Positions 8,886-18,777 of a DNA stretch of 64,000 nucleotides are shown one piece after another. The stretch's first letter is position 1. Each line of letters starts with the position of its first letter. A model generated the notes under the pieces. That model was not told the origin of the DNA and made no database searches. It saw nothing but the letters and a program-made list of their open reading frames with translations. A program made the translations under genes and the position numbers. The stretch comes from Paludibacteraceae bacterium (GTDB lineage Bacteria; Bacteroidota; Bacteroidia; Bacteroidales; Paludibacteraceae), in contig CAJOFU010000001.1 in assembly GCA_905233935.1 (NCBI GenBank), positions 1 to 64,000 on the forward strand. Reading direction: 5' to 3'.

Positions 8886-10550
8886 CTATAATATCAAGTT
8901 ACAAACAAATGCGGCGAGCCACGCGAGGAGCAGGGAGTTGATGACGGAGAACGCCGCCCAACGCCAACCTATCTCCTTGCGGAGCGTGGAAACGGTTGCT
9001 ACGCAAGGGAAATACAACAGGATGAACACGAGGAACGCATAGGCGGTACCCGGTGCGAGAGCCATCGTTGTCATGTCATAGCCAAATAGGATGGCGAAGG
9101 TTGCAGCGATGGCTTCCTTAGCAGGTACGCCGGTCATCAGGCAGACGCACATTCGCCAGTCAAAACCGAGGGGCGCCATAAGCGGTTCGAGCCAATGACC
9201 TATAGCCGCCAACCATGAATCTTCCATTGCATTGATATCTCCGGCAGGGAAGAACTCCAACGCCCAGATAATGATTGAGGCAAAGAGTACGACGGTAGTG
9301 ATCTTTTGCAGAAAATCCTTGACACGATGCCAGACGTGCGCGGTGATGGAGCGCAATGAGGGCATACGGAAATCCGGCAACTCGTTGACGCAGTCTTCTT
9401 CAGAGGTGCGGAACCATTTGGTCTTCTTGAGGATGAATGCCATGACGAAACTAAGCAACATTCCGAGCAGATAGAGCGAGGCGAGGATCAAAGCGTGGTG
9501 ACGTTGAAAGAACGTGGTGATGAGCAATATATATACCGGCAGACGTGCCGAGCAACTCATGAAGGGCACCATGAGCATCGTTACGGCGCGGTTCTTGGGG
9601 TTAGGTATCTGATCGCGGGCAGCGATGATGGCAGGCACGTTGCAGTCAAAACCCATCAGCAGCGGGAAGAAACTCCGTCCGTGCAAACCCATGAGGTGCA
9701 TGATCCTATCCATGAGGAAGTTGATACGTGCCGTGTAGCCTATGTCCTCAATAAGGCTGAGGCAGAAGAACAGGATGATAATGTTCGGCAACGCGGTGAC
9801 GAGTGAGCCTACGCCTTGCACCACTCCATCCGCCAACAGACTGCGCAGCCAACCCTCTGGCATAGTGCCAACAATCCAGTCGTAGAGCCAATCCACGCCG
9901 CTCTGCATCCAATCCTGAATGGGTGCGCCGATGGCGAACGTACACCAGAAAACGAAGCCCATGACGGCAAAGAAGATAGGGAATCCTGTCCATTTGTTGG
10001 TCAGGATGCGGTTGACACGTTCTTCCCAGGTGGCGGTATCCGTTTCGGGGTGAACGAGTACCTGCATGAGCAAACCTTCCATGTAGGCGTGCCAGGCTTC
10101 CTCGTCGGTTTGCTCCCAGCCGTGGACGATAAAATGTTGCAGGCTGTCAGCCTTTAGCCATTGGCTGTCGGCTTGCAGCAACCCAGACAGTTCGCTGATA
10201 CCCTCGCCGGTTACGGTTGATACGAGCAGTGTCGGCACGCCGGTTTGTTCGCGGAACGCTGCGAGGTCAAGGCTGTGACCTGTTTGGAGCAACAGGTCGT
10301 ACCTATTGATGGCTATGATCATCGGATGCCCGTGCTCCATGAACGACGGGGTCATCTGCAAACACTCGCGCAAACGGAGTGCATCCACAACTTGGAGCAC
10401 GACATCTGTCGGTGTGGTCAGATGATCCATCTGCTCGTGCGACGAGCACTCGGCAAACACTCTGCCGGGTGACGTAAGTCGCTCAATGACAGCACTCTTG
10501 CCGCTGCCGTCGAGTCCGACTACTGTAATATATAAAGGTTTGTTATCCAT
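8886..10550 (-). CDS. feoB: Ferrous iron transport protein B, short/atypical G domain
   Basis: Gate motifs GFDCNVPAIIAARDQI, MSCSARLPVYILL, TGVPAKEAIAATFAILFG; P-loop GLDGSGKS. Confidence 0.9.
   Translation of the reverse strand: MDNKPLYITVVGLDGSGKSAVIERLTSPGRVFAECSSHEQMDHLTTPTDVVLQVVDALRLRECLQMTPSFMEHGHPMIIAINRYDLLLQTGHSLDLAAFREQTGVPTLLVSTVTGEGISELSGLLQADSQWLKADSLQHFIVHGWEQTDEEAWHAYMEGLLMQVLVHPETDTATWEERVNRILTNKWTGFPIFFAVMGFVFWCTFAIGAPIQDWMQSGVDWLYDWIVGTMPEGWLRSLLADGVVQGVGSLVTALPNIIILFFCLSLIEDIGYTARINFLMDRIMHLMGLHGRSFFPLLMGFDCNVPAIIAARDQIPNPKNRAVTMLMVPFMSCSARLPVYILLITTFFQRHHALILASLYLLGMLLSFVMAFILKKTKWFRTSEEDCVNELPDFRMPSLRSITAHVWHRVKDFLQKITTVVLFASIIIWALEFFPAGDINAMEDSWLAAIGHWLEPLMAPLGFDWRMCVCLMTGVPAKEAIAATFAILFGYDMTTMALAPGTAYAFLVFILLYFPCVATVSTLRKEIGWRWAAFSVINSLLLAWLAAFVCNLIL
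10142..10179. repeat. Degenerate 7-bp array inside feoB
   Basis: GGCTGTC/AGCCTTT/AGCCATT/GGCTGTC/GGCTTGC. Confidence 0.7.
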
Positions 10551-10557
10551 ATTTAAC

Positions 10558-10613
10558 TTTGACCGTTGGCTATTGGCTGTTGGCTGTTAGCCATTAACTG
10601 TTGGTCATTCGAC
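10558..10613. repeat. Eight-unit 7-bp array (GTTGGCT family) upstream of feoB
   Basis: TTTGACC/GTTGGCT/ATTGGCT/GTTGGCT/GTTAGCC/ATTAACT/GTTGGTC/ATTCGAC. Confidence 0.95.
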
Positions 10614-10753
10614 AAAACACTGCAAAGGTACAACATTTTTATGATATTTGCAATAGCTATTTGTGGGGATTTTTGGGCTATAAATGTGAAGTCGAACCAA
10701 AATCACGGGATATATACATAGTATATATAGGTAGTGGTGGGATACGATGAACC

Positions 10754-10902
10754 CCCGATAAGCCTCCGACACGCTCCCGATAAGCCTTCATGTTGTCTTA
10801 TCCTGAAAATAGGTTTGTCTTATTGTGAAATAGGTTTACTCATAAAAAGAAACAAAAATATGCTATTTGTTGCGGATTAGTATGCTATTTATCACAGATT
10901 AG
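10754..10902. repeat. Three successive pairs of ~22-bp-period direct repeats
   Basis: CCCGATAAGCCT at 10754 and 10776; TTGTCTTAT..GAAAATAGG at 10793 and 10815; TATGCTATTT..GATTAG at 10859 and 10881. Confidence 0.88.
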
Positions 10903-10979
10903 GGGGATTTGGGCACGAATATTGCATAATTATTTGCAAATATGGATTTTTTTTCGTATTTTTGCGGCGAAATTGAAAA

Positions 10980-12338
10980 TTGAGACTTTTTGTGATGAAG
11001 AAAACCAGCATTATACTGTTGTTTATTTTTGCGCTTGTGCAAGGTGTGCATGCGGAGTCACCCCGTGCGGAGTTTCGTGCGGCGTGGCTGACGACGCTAC
11101 TGAACATAGACTGGCCAAAGACTGTTATAGACAGCGTTTGTCCGGAAGCAATAGCGGTTCAGAAGGCAGAGTTGACAGACTTGCTTGATCAGTTGCAGGC
11201 AGGGAACATCAACGCTGTATGTTTTCAAGTCCGACCGTCAGCAGACGCGCTGTATGAATCGTCGTACGAGCCGTGGAGTCCGGTGCTGACGGGAGTACGC
11301 GGTATGTATCCCGGGTACGATCCGTTGGCGTTTGTGATACAAGAGGCACACAAGCGCGGGATGGAGTTACATGCGTGGGTTAACCCGTTCCGCTACGAGC
11401 GCTATGCTGGCGAGCGCATATTGGATATAGAAGCGTACATAGCGTCGGAGGACTCCGATCCGCTGCGTATCTACCACCCCGAGTGGCTGTTGATATACAA
11501 CACCAACCAGTACAAAGGCTCGATCATCGATCCCGGGCATCCGGAAGCACGGATGTATGTGATGCAGGTGTTGATGGAGATCATCCGCAACTATGACATT
11601 GACGGGTTGGTGATGGATGACTATTTCTACCCCTACGGAGGCACGACGAACGAAGACCGCAGAAGTCAGAGGAAGTACAAACCTGCAGATATGGCTGTTG
11701 GTAACTGGCGCAGAGCCTGTGTGAACGAGGTGATCCGCACGATCCACGACTCAATACAAGCCACTAAGCCGTGGGTGAAGTTCGGCATGTCGCCGTTCGG
11801 CATCTACTCGATGACCGACAGTGCGGCAGGTCAGTTCGGTTTGCAGTTGCCTACGGGTATCGTGGGCACGGATGCTTGGGCAGACTTGTACTGCGACCCG
11901 CTGGCGTGGGTGAAATGGCGTTATGTCGATTACCTGGCTCCGCAACTGTACTGGTCAACGCAGACCATCCGTCAGAACTACGAGACGTTGTGCCGTTGGT
12001 GGTGTGAGAGCGTGGCGTCGATCGACAAACAGCGTGGCGACGGCAGGCAGACGCACGTATATATCAGTCATGCTTCGTACCGTTTCGGCTCGGAGGAGTT
12101 GGCGACGCAGATAGATATCAACCGCAAATATGCTCCGCACAACGCTCCGGGAAGCATCTTCTACAACACGAATCAATACCTGAATTTTACAGGTGGCAAG
12201 AAGACGGAGAACAGTTGTGCGAACCTCAGGAAGATCCGCTTTGCACAAAAAGTGATGCCGCCTGTTATGCCGTGGAAAGAGCGCAAGCCACTGACCACAC
12301 CGGCGCCGATTGTTCCGGACACTCTAACGGCATTTTGA
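10980..12338 (+). CDS. Family 10 glycosylhydrolase-like protein (GHL10/DUF187), exported
   Basis: EFRAAWLTTLLNIDWPK, NAVCFQVRPSADALYESSYEPWS, HAWVNPFRY; start probably 10995 (MKKTS). Confidence 0.88.
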   Translation: MRLFVMKKTSIILLFIFALVQGVHAESPRAEFRAAWLTTLLNIDWPKTVIDSVCPEAIAVQKAELTDLLDQLQAGNINAVCFQVRPSADALYESSYEPWSPVLTGVRGMYPGYDPLAFVIQEAHKRGMELHAWVNPFRYERYAGERILDIEAYIASEDSDPLRIYHPEWLLIYNTNQYKGSIIDPGHPEARMYVMQVLMEIIRNYDIDGLVMDDYFYPYGGTTNEDRRSQRKYKPADMAVGNWRRACVNEVIRTIHDSIQATKPWVKFGMSPFGIYSMTDSAAGQFGLQLPTGIVGTDAWADLYCDPLAWVKWRYVDYLAPQLYWSTQTIRQNYETLCRWWCESVASIDKQRGDGRQTHVYISHASYRFGSEELATQIDINRKYAPHNAPGSIFYNTNQYLNFTGGKKTENSCANLRKIRFAQKVMPPVMPWKERKPLTTPAPIVPDTLTAF

Positions 12339-12368
12339 TTGCTGCATTTGCCAATTATCAATTCAAAG

Positions 12369-12395
12369 AGGGGTTATTTTGCACAAATAGCCCCT
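12369..12395 (+). terminator. Stem-loop downstream of GHL10 gene
   Basis: AGGGGTTATTT-TGCAC-AAATAGCCCCT; weak U tract. Confidence 0.5.
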
Positions 12396-12483
12396 AAAAT
12401 TTGCAATATTTCGAAATATTACGTAATTTTGTACGCGCGTTCGACTGAGCGTTCGGCAAAAGCAGAAAAATAAAAAACTATCT

Positions 12484-12933
12484 ATGATACTTGACAAATT
12501 AGAGAACGCTGACTGGTACTTTGGTTGTGTACCCGGTTTTCAGCAATTCATGAAGTTCTTCAATGACAACGACCTGGAAGAACTGCCCGCATGCAAAATC
12601 AAGTTGGACGGTCAGGATCTGATTATGGAAATCCGTGACCAGGCAGCCAAAGACGAGAAAGACTGCAAGCTTGAAGCTCACAAAGATTACATTGACATCC
12701 AAGTACCTCTGACGACATCGGAAACGATGCTTTGGAGTTCGATTGAGGATTGCCAGAACGTCATCAAGGAGTATGACGAAGGCAAGGATGTAGAGTTATA
12801 CGGCGACAAACCCGCCGCACGCTTCAGCGTGCCGAGAGGTTATTTCGCTGTATTCTTCCCCACGGATGCACATGCCGCAGGCATTGCTTCATCCACGTTC
12901 AGAAAGATAATTGTTAAAGCTAAAGTAGAATAA
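12484..12933 (+). CDS. YhcH/YjgK/YiaL family protein (DUF386)
   Basis: EAHKDYIDIQVPLTTSETM, FAVFFPTDAHAAGIA. Confidence 0.85.
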   Translation: MILDKLENADWYFGCVPGFQQFMKFFNDNDLEELPACKIKLDGQDLIMEIRDQAAKDEKDCKLEAHKDYIDIQVPLTTSETMLWSSIEDCQNVIKEYDEGKDVELYGDKPAARFSVPRGYFAVFFPTDAHAAGIASSTFRKIIVKAKVE

Positions 12934-12949
12934 ATCCATTCATTTAACT

Positions 12950-14959
12950 ATGCTACAGATTGTACAAAACGAGCCGGGTCTTCAACCCTACGAACAGGCA
13001 CTACAAGCACGTCACGATTATGCCGAACGCAAGATTAAAGAACTGACCGGAGGTAAGAAGAAACTCGCCCCATGGGCAGACGGTTACCTGTATTTCGGTT
13101 TGCATCATTTGAACCCGGGATGGGTTCTTCGCGAATGGGCACCCAATGCCACAGCCATCTACGTAAAAGGCGACTTCAACAACTGGGAGAAAAACGAGAG
13201 CTATCGCCTCTACCCTGTCGGCAACGGTGTATGGGAAGGCTACTTCACAGAGGATCAGATCTTTCACGGTCAGCACTACAAGTTGCTGGTAGAGTGGTTG
13301 GGCGGTTACGGAGAGCGTATTCCGTCGTATGCACGCCGCGTGGTGCAAGACGAACAGACGAAGATCTTCTCAGCCCAAGTGTGGGCACCTGAAAAAGAGT
13401 TTGATATGGGCAAACGTCGTGGTCCGAGAGGCTGGAAGAAAGACCGTCCGCTGTATATCTACGAGTGCCACATCGGTATGGCTACCGAGGAGCAGCGTGT
13501 GGGCACCTATAGCGAGTTCCGCGAGAATGTGCTGCCGCGTATAATCAAACTCGGCTACAACTGCATCCAGATCATGGCTATTCAGGAGCACCCGTACTAC
13601 GGATCATTCGGATACCATGTATCGAACTTCTTTGCTCCGTCATCTCGCTTCGGCACGCCGGAAGAGTTGAAAGAACTCATCAAAGCGGCTCACGACAAAG
13701 GTATAGCCGTAATCATGGATATAGTACATTCGCACGCTGTAAAGAACGAGCTCGAAGGTTTGGGTAATTTCGACGGCACGCCGTATCAGTACTTCCACGA
13801 CGGTGCACGCCGCGAGCATCCGGCTTGGGACAGTCTGTGCTTCAACTACGGCAAGAACGAGGTGATGCACTTCTTGTTGTCGAACTGCAAATACTGGCTT
13901 GAGGAGTATGACTTTGACGGATTCCGTTTTGACGGTGTAACATCGATGATGTACCTCAGTCACGGACTCGGCGAGGACTTTAACGGCTACGGCTCGTACT
14001 TCAACGGCAACGAGGACGGCGATGCTATATGCTACCTAACGCTGGCGAACAAACTGATACATGAGGTAAAGAAGAACGCCATCACCATCGCCGAAGATAT
14101 GTCCGGCATGCCGGGTATAGCTGCTCCGTTTGCCGATGGAGGAATGGGATTTGATTACCGTCTGGCTATGGGTATACCTGACTTCTGGATCAAGTATATC
14201 AAGGAGGTACGCGACGAGGACTGGAAAGCCGGTCACATCCTGTATGAGATGACCAACCGTCGTCAGCATGAGAAAACGATCTCCTACGCCGAGAGTCATG
14301 ACCAGGCACTTGTGGGCGACAAGACGATCATCTTCCGTCTGGTGGATGCCGACATGTACTGGCACTTTGAGCACGGGCACTCGACATATATGGTTGACCG
14401 CGGTATAGCGCTGCACAAGATGATCCGACTGATCACCGCATCAACCACGAACGGCGGTTACCTGAACTTCATGGGCAACGAGTTCGGTCACCCCGAATGG
14501 ATCGACTTCCCGCGCCAAGGCAACGGCTGGAGTTACAAATACGCACGCCGTCAGTGGTCGCTGGTTGACAATCAGAACTTCTACTACGCCGACCTCAACC
14601 GATTCGATGCGGCAATGATAAAGATGCTACGTAAGTCGGGCATCACACCCGAGACGCCGATCATCAACCTGTGGGATCGTGAGGGTGATCAGGTAGTAGC
14701 ATACATGCGTGGAGACTACGTGTTTGTATTCAACTGGAACGGAACAAAGTCGTTCCCCGACTACGGATTCCTCGCTCCGGAAGGCAAGTACCATGTGGTA
14801 CTCAATACCGACGACCCGCAGTTTGCAGGATTCGAGCAGACGGATGACAGTGTGGATCACTTCACTATGCCCGATCGCGAGTATGCCAAGGACAAGAAAG
14901 GCTGGCTCAAGCTCTACTTGCCGGCACGTAGTGCGATCGTTATGAAGAAAATGGACTAA
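12950..14959 (+). CDS. glgB: 1,4-alpha-glucan branching enzyme, GH13
   Basis: [38 protein letters not shown]. Confidence 0.93.
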   Translation: MLQIVQNEPGLQPYEQALQARHDYAERKIKELTGGKKKLAPWADGYLYFGLHHLNPGWVLREWAPNATAIYVKGDFNNWEKNESYRLYPVGNGVWEGYFTEDQIFHGQHYKLLVEWLGGYGERIPSYARRVVQDEQTKIFSAQVWAPEKEFDMGKRRGPRGWKKDRPLYIYECHIGMATEEQRVGTYSEFRENVLPRIIKLGYNCIQIMAIQEHPYYGSFGYHVSNFFAPSSRFGTPEELKELIKAAHDKGIAVIMDIVHSHAVKNELEGLGNFDGTPYQYFHDGARREHPAWDSLCFNYGKNEVMHFLLSNCKYWLEEYDFDGFRFDGVTSMMYLSHGLGEDFNGYGSYFNGNEDGDAICYLTLANKLIHEVKKNAITIAEDMSGMPGIAAPFADGGMGFDYRLAMGIPDFWIKYIKEVRDEDWKAGHILYEMTNRRQHEKTISYAESHDQALVGDKTIIFRLVDADMYWHFEHGHSTYMVDRGIALHKMIRLITASTTNGGYLNFMGNEFGHPEWIDFPRQGNGWSYKYARRQWSLVDNQNFYYADLNRFDAAMIKMLRKSGITPETPIINLWDREGDQVVAYMRGDYVFVFNWNGTKSFPDYGFLAPEGKYHVVLNTDDPQFAGFEQTDDSVDHFTMPDREYAKDKKGWLKLYLPARSAIVMKKMD

Positions 14960-14970
14960 TAGAAAATACT

Positions 14971-15765
14971 ATGAGACTTATTATCGAAAAGAACTACGAC
15001 TTGATGTCGGAGTGGGCAGCAAACCATGTTGCCAAACGTATAAATGAATTTGCGCCGAAGGAGAGCAATCCTTTTGTGCTTGGTTTGCCGACAGGCTCAT
15101 CGCCATTAGGTATGTACCGCAAACTGATTGAACTGAACAAAGCCGGCAAGGTATCCTTCCGCAACGTGGTAACGTTCAATATGGATGAGTATGTAGGTCT
15201 GCCCGAAGAGCATCCTGAAAGCTACCACAGCTTTATGTGGAACAACTTCTTCTCGCACATCGACATCCGCAAAGAGAACGTAAATATCCTGAACGGTAAC
15301 GCAGCTGACCTCGAGGCTGAGTGCGCACGTTATGAGGCAAAGATCAAGAACTACGGTGGTATTCATCTGTTCCTCGGAGGCATTGGCCCGGACGGTCACA
15401 TCGCCTTCAACGAGCCGGGTTCGTCGCTGACATCGCGAACACGTAAGAAAGAATTGACCACTGACACCATCATCGCCAACTCGCGCTTCTTCAACAACGA
15501 TATCAACCTCGTACCGAAGACCGCTCTGACGGTAGGTGTGGGGACCGTAATGGACGCCAAAGAGGTGCTGATTCTGGTGAACGGTCACAACAAAGCCCGC
15601 GCATTGCAGCACGCAGTGGAAGGCAGCGTTTCACACATGTGGACGATCAGTGCATTGCAGATGCATCAGCACGGAATCATCGTTTGCGACGAACTCGCCT
15701 GCGGCGAACTGAAGGTCGATACCTACAAGTACTTCCTCGACATCGAGAAGAATAACCTTTTGTAG
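14971..15765 (+). CDS. nagB: Glucosamine-6-phosphate deaminase
   Basis: [44 protein letters not shown]. Confidence 0.95.
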   Translation: MRLIIEKNYDLMSEWAANHVAKRINEFAPKESNPFVLGLPTGSSPLGMYRKLIELNKAGKVSFRNVVTFNMDEYVGLPEEHPESYHSFMWNNFFSHIDIRKENVNILNGNAADLEAECARYEAKIKNYGGIHLFLGGIGPDGHIAFNEPGSSLTSRTRKKELTTDTIIANSRFFNNDINLVPKTALTVGVGTVMDAKEVLILVNGHNKARALQHAVEGSVSHMWTISALQMHQHGIIVCDELACGELKVDTYKYFLDIEKNNLL

Positions 15766-15793
15766 AAGTCAGACATCAGAAATCAGAAGTCAG
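15766..15793. repeat. 7-bp tandem array AAGTCAG/ACATCAG/AAATCAG/AAGTCAG
   Basis: Four exact 7-mer units filling the nagB-cysS spacer. Confidence 0.9.
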
Positions 15794-15796
15794 ATT

Positions 15797-17314
15797 ATGC
15801 TATACCTATATAATACGCTCGCGCGCACGAAACAACCTTTCCGTCCCTTGCATGAGGGACATGTAGGTATGTACGTATGCGGTCCGACGGTGTATGGCGA
15901 TGCCCATCTGGGTCACGCCCGACCGGCTATCACTTTTGACATATTATTCCGCTACCTGACGGCCATCGGCTATAAGGTGCGCTACGTGCGTAACATCACC
16001 GATGTAGGTCACCTCGAGCACGATGCGGATGAGGGCGAGGACAAGATAGCCAAGAAAGCCCGTCTGGAGCAACTCGAGCCGATGGAGGTTGTGCAGTTCT
16101 TCACCAACCGCTACCATCACGATATGGAAGCACTGAACGTACTGCCACCATCGATTGAGCCGCACGCTTCGGGGCATATCATCGAGCAGATTGCCTTCGT
16201 GCAGAAGATCCTAGACAAGGGTTACGCGTATGTGAGCAACGGCAGCGTATATATGGATGTGGAGCGTTATGCACAAGACTTCCCCTACGGCAAACTCAGC
16301 GGACGCAACCTTGAGGATATAGTAACCGACACACGCGAATTGGACGGTCAAGACGAGAAACGTCACTCGTACGATTTCGCCCTGTGGAAGAAAGCTGCGC
16401 CGGAGCATATCATGCACTGGCCGGCAGAGTTCCGCTATACAGAGGACGGCGAGCAGAAAGTGCTCAAGAGCGAAGGATTCCCGGGGTGGCACATGGAGTG
16501 CTCGGCTATGGGAACGAAGTATCTGGGCGAGGAGTTTGACATCCACGGAGGTGGTATGGATTTGATGTTCCCGCACCACGAGGCAGAGATAGCACAGAGT
16601 TGCGCAGCACTTGGGCACGACACCGTGCACTATTGGCTGCACAACAACATGATCACCATTGCGGGCAAGAAGATGGGTAAGAGTTACAATAACTTCATCA
16701 CCCTCAGGCAGTTCTTTGCAGGCGATCATCCGTTGCTAACGAAGGCATTCAGCCCGATGACCATCCGGTTCTTTATTCTGATGGCACATTACCGTTCAAC
16801 GGTGGATTTCTCGTCCGAAGCACTGGAAGCGGCTGAGAAAGGTTTCCAAAGGATGGCGGAAGCGTACGCACGTTTGCAGAAGATCAGCGCTGCGGCTACG
16901 TCAACGGATGAGGTGCATAGCCTTGTAGCCGAGCTAAGGCAACATTGCGCTGAGGCGATGGATGACGACCTGAATACTCCGATTGTTATATCCAACCTGT
17001 TTGACTCGACAAAGGCGATTAACAGCGTTGCTGACGGGAAAGCCACGATTAGCGAGGCGGATTTGAAAGAACTCCGTGAAGTTTGGCAACAGTTCGCTAT
17101 TGACATCCTCGGTCTGCAACTTGCCGGCACTCAGCAGTCAGCAGTCGGTGGTCAACAAGAAGCCTACAACAAGGCTATTGACCTGCTACTGAACATCCGT
17201 TTGGATGCCAAGCGCAACAAAGACTGGCCGACATCCGACCGCATCCGCAACTCGCTGACCGAACTCGGATTCAAGATCAAGGACACCAAGGAAGGCTTTG
17301 AGTGGTCGCTGTGA
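15797..17314 (+). CDS. cysS: Cysteinyl-tRNA synthetase
   Basis: [31 protein letters not shown]-term [13 protein letters not shown]. Confidence 0.95.
   Translation: MLYLYNTLARTKQPFRPLHEGHVGMYVCGPTVYGDAHLGHARPAITFDILFRYLTAIGYKVRYVRNITDVGHLEHDADEGEDKIAKKARLEQLEPMEVVQFFTNRYHHDMEALNVLPPSIEPHASGHIIEQIAFVQKILDKGYAYVSNGSVYMDVERYAQDFPYGKLSGRNLEDIVTDTRELDGQDEKRHSYDFALWKKAAPEHIMHWPAEFRYTEDGEQKVLKSEGFPGWHMECSAMGTKYLGEEFDIHGGGMDLMFPHHEAEIAQSCAALGHDTVHYWLHNNMITIAGKKMGKSYNNFITLRQFFAGDHPLLTKAFSPMTIRFFILMAHYRSTVDFSSEALEAAEKGFQRMAEAYARLQKISAAATSTDEVHSLVAELRQHCAEAMDDDLNTPIVISNLFDSTKAINSVADGKATISEADLKELREVWQQFAIDILGLQLAGTQQSAVGGQQEAYNKAIDLLLNIRLDAKRNKDWPTSDRIRNSLTELGFKIKDTKEGFEWSL
17127..17154. repeat. 7-bp array (GCAGTCA) inside cysS
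   Basis: GCACTCA/GCAGTCA/GCAGTCG/GTGGTCA; encodes [11 protein letters not shown]. Confidence 0.88.
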
Positions 17315-17317
17315 TGA

Positions 17318-17341
17318 GGATTAGCGGGTTAGTGGATTAGG
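17318..17341. repeat. 8-bp tandem array GGATTAGC/GGGTTAGT/GGATTAGG
   Basis: Direct reading; related array in 22343-22376. Confidence 0.85.
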
Positions 17342-17361
17342 GGTTCCGATATGAACAACAA

Positions 17362-17390
17362 AACAGCAGAGCGATGAACTCTGCTGTTTT
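17362..17390. terminator. Probable bidirectional terminator between cysS (+) and tRNA-Pro (-)
   Basis: AACAGCAGAG-CGATGAA-CTCTGCTGTT followed by T run. Confidence 0.75.
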
Positions 17391-17392
17391 TG

Positions 17393-17466
17393 TCGGGATG
17401 ACAAGATTCGAACTTGCGACCTCCGGTCCCCCAGACCGTTGCGCTACCGGACTGCGCCACATCCCG
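17393..17466 (-). tRNA. tRNA-Pro(GGG)
   Basis: CGGGATG...CATCCCG acceptor stem, anticodon loop CTGGGGG, TTCGAAT T-loop; no encoded CCA. Confidence 0.92.
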
Positions 17467-17592
17467 TCGCGTTCGGCAATGATTCTTTTTACAAAGGACC
17501 ATAAACTTTCGCGAAAGCGGATGCAAAAGTACGACAATTTTTGCAGAAAAACAATTATTTTCCCCGAAAAATGTGCATGAGTGGCATAATTC

Positions 17593-18210
17593 TTGCTTTT
17601 TGCAATCTGTAGAATAAAATATATGCGTCTGAAAGCTGTACATATAGCCGTTGCATGCTGCCTGATAGCAGTCAGTCCGATGTATGCCAAAGTGAGTTTG
17701 CAGACGAATACGATGCCGAACGAGCAGGAAAACGATACGCTATACCAAGCCATACTTCACGAGGTGTATTGCTATGCGCCGTTGAAGTTCAAGAATAAGC
17801 AACAAGAGCGGTTCTACTGGCGCACAGTACGCGATGTGAAGAAGACGCTACCTTACGCCAAGCGCATCAACCAAGCGATCATCGAAGCGGAAGATACATT
17901 GGCGAAGATGACTCCTAAAGAGCGGCGACGTTGGTGGAACAAGCGCGAACGCGAACTGTTTCGCGAGTACGAAAAGGATTTTCGGAACATGACGGCTTCG
18001 CAGGGGCGGATGCTGATGCTACTGCTTGACAGGGAGAGTAACCGCACGTCGTACGAACTGATCCGCACATTTAAGAGCAAGTTCGCCGCAGACTTCTGGC
18101 AGTTCATAGCCAAACTATTCAAGAACGACCTGAAAGAAGAGTACGACGCCAACGACAAAGACAGAATCACCGAGCGCATCATTACGCTCGTGGAAAATGA
18201 TCAATTATAG
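17593..18210 (+). CDS. DUF4294 domain-containing protein
   Basis: FYWRTVRDVKKTLPYAKRINQAI, QGRMLMLLLDRESNRTSYELIRTFKSKFAADFWQ. Confidence 0.75.
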   Translation: MLFAICRIKYMRLKAVHIAVACCLIAVSPMYAKVSLQTNTMPNEQENDTLYQAILHEVYCYAPLKFKNKQQERFYWRTVRDVKKTLPYAKRINQAIIEAEDTLAKMTPKERRRWWNKRERELFREYEKDFRNMTASQGRMLMLLLDRESNRTSYELIRTFKSKFAADFWQFIAKLFKNDLKEEYDANDKDRITERIITLVENDQL

Positions 18211-18235
18211 CACATCTGACTGCACAACAGTCAAC

Positions 18236-18270
18236 AAAAATAGGAGTGACTCACGTCGCTCCTATTTCGT
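18236..18270. terminator. Bidirectional terminator between DUF4294 gene and rpsO
   Basis: AAAAATAGGAG-TGACTCACGTCG-CTCCTATTT. Confidence 0.75.
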
Positions 18271-18285
18271 TTAGCAGTGTAAGGA

Positions 18286-18561
18286 TTACTTACGGATACC
18301 GAGTTCCTTGATGAGTGCACGGTACTTCTCGATGTCTTTCGCCTTCAGGTAGTCGAGCAGACGACGACGCTTACCAACGAGGTTGGTCAGTGCGCGCTCT
18401 GTGCCAAAGTCCTTGCGGTTCAGCTTCAGGTGCTCGGTGAGGTGGTTGATACGGAAAGTGAACAGTGCGATCTGACCTTCGGTCGAACCGGTGTCCTGTG
18501 CGTTCTTGCCAAACTTGGCAAAAAGCTCTGCTTTTTTCTCTGATGTCAAATACATAGACAT
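18286..18561 (-). CDS. rpsO: 30S ribosomal protein S15
   Basis: DTGSTEGQIALFTFRINHLTEHLKLNRKDFGTERALTNLVGKRRRLLDYLK. Confidence 0.96.
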   Translation of the reverse strand: MSMYLTSEKKAELFAKFGKNAQDTGSTEGQIALFTFRINHLTEHLKLNRKDFGTERALTNLVGKRRRLLDYLKAKDIEKYRALIKELGIRK

Positions 18562-18576
18562 TTTTTCATTTTGTCA

Positions 18577-18686
18577 TTTACCATTTGTTCATTTATGTAT
18601 GGTAAACGGCGCGGTTAAACAATCATGGCTAAAGCAGCATTGTGGAAATGACAACTTCGCCACATTTCAATGCTTTTTAATCAAAG
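18577..18686 (-). promoter_or_regulatory. Structured 5' leader of rpsO
   Basis: Two hairpins: TTTACCAT...ATGGTAAA (18577-18606) and AGCATTGAAATG...CATTTC..CAATGCT (18636-18674); promoter TACTTTTG at 18693-18700. Confidence 0.6.
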
Positions 18687-18777
18687 CGGCTGCAAAAGTA
18701 CATAAATTTTCCGATATTTGCAAATATTTTGGCAAAAAAATGAAAAATTTACTTCGTTTTGTCCTATTTAGCTACCT

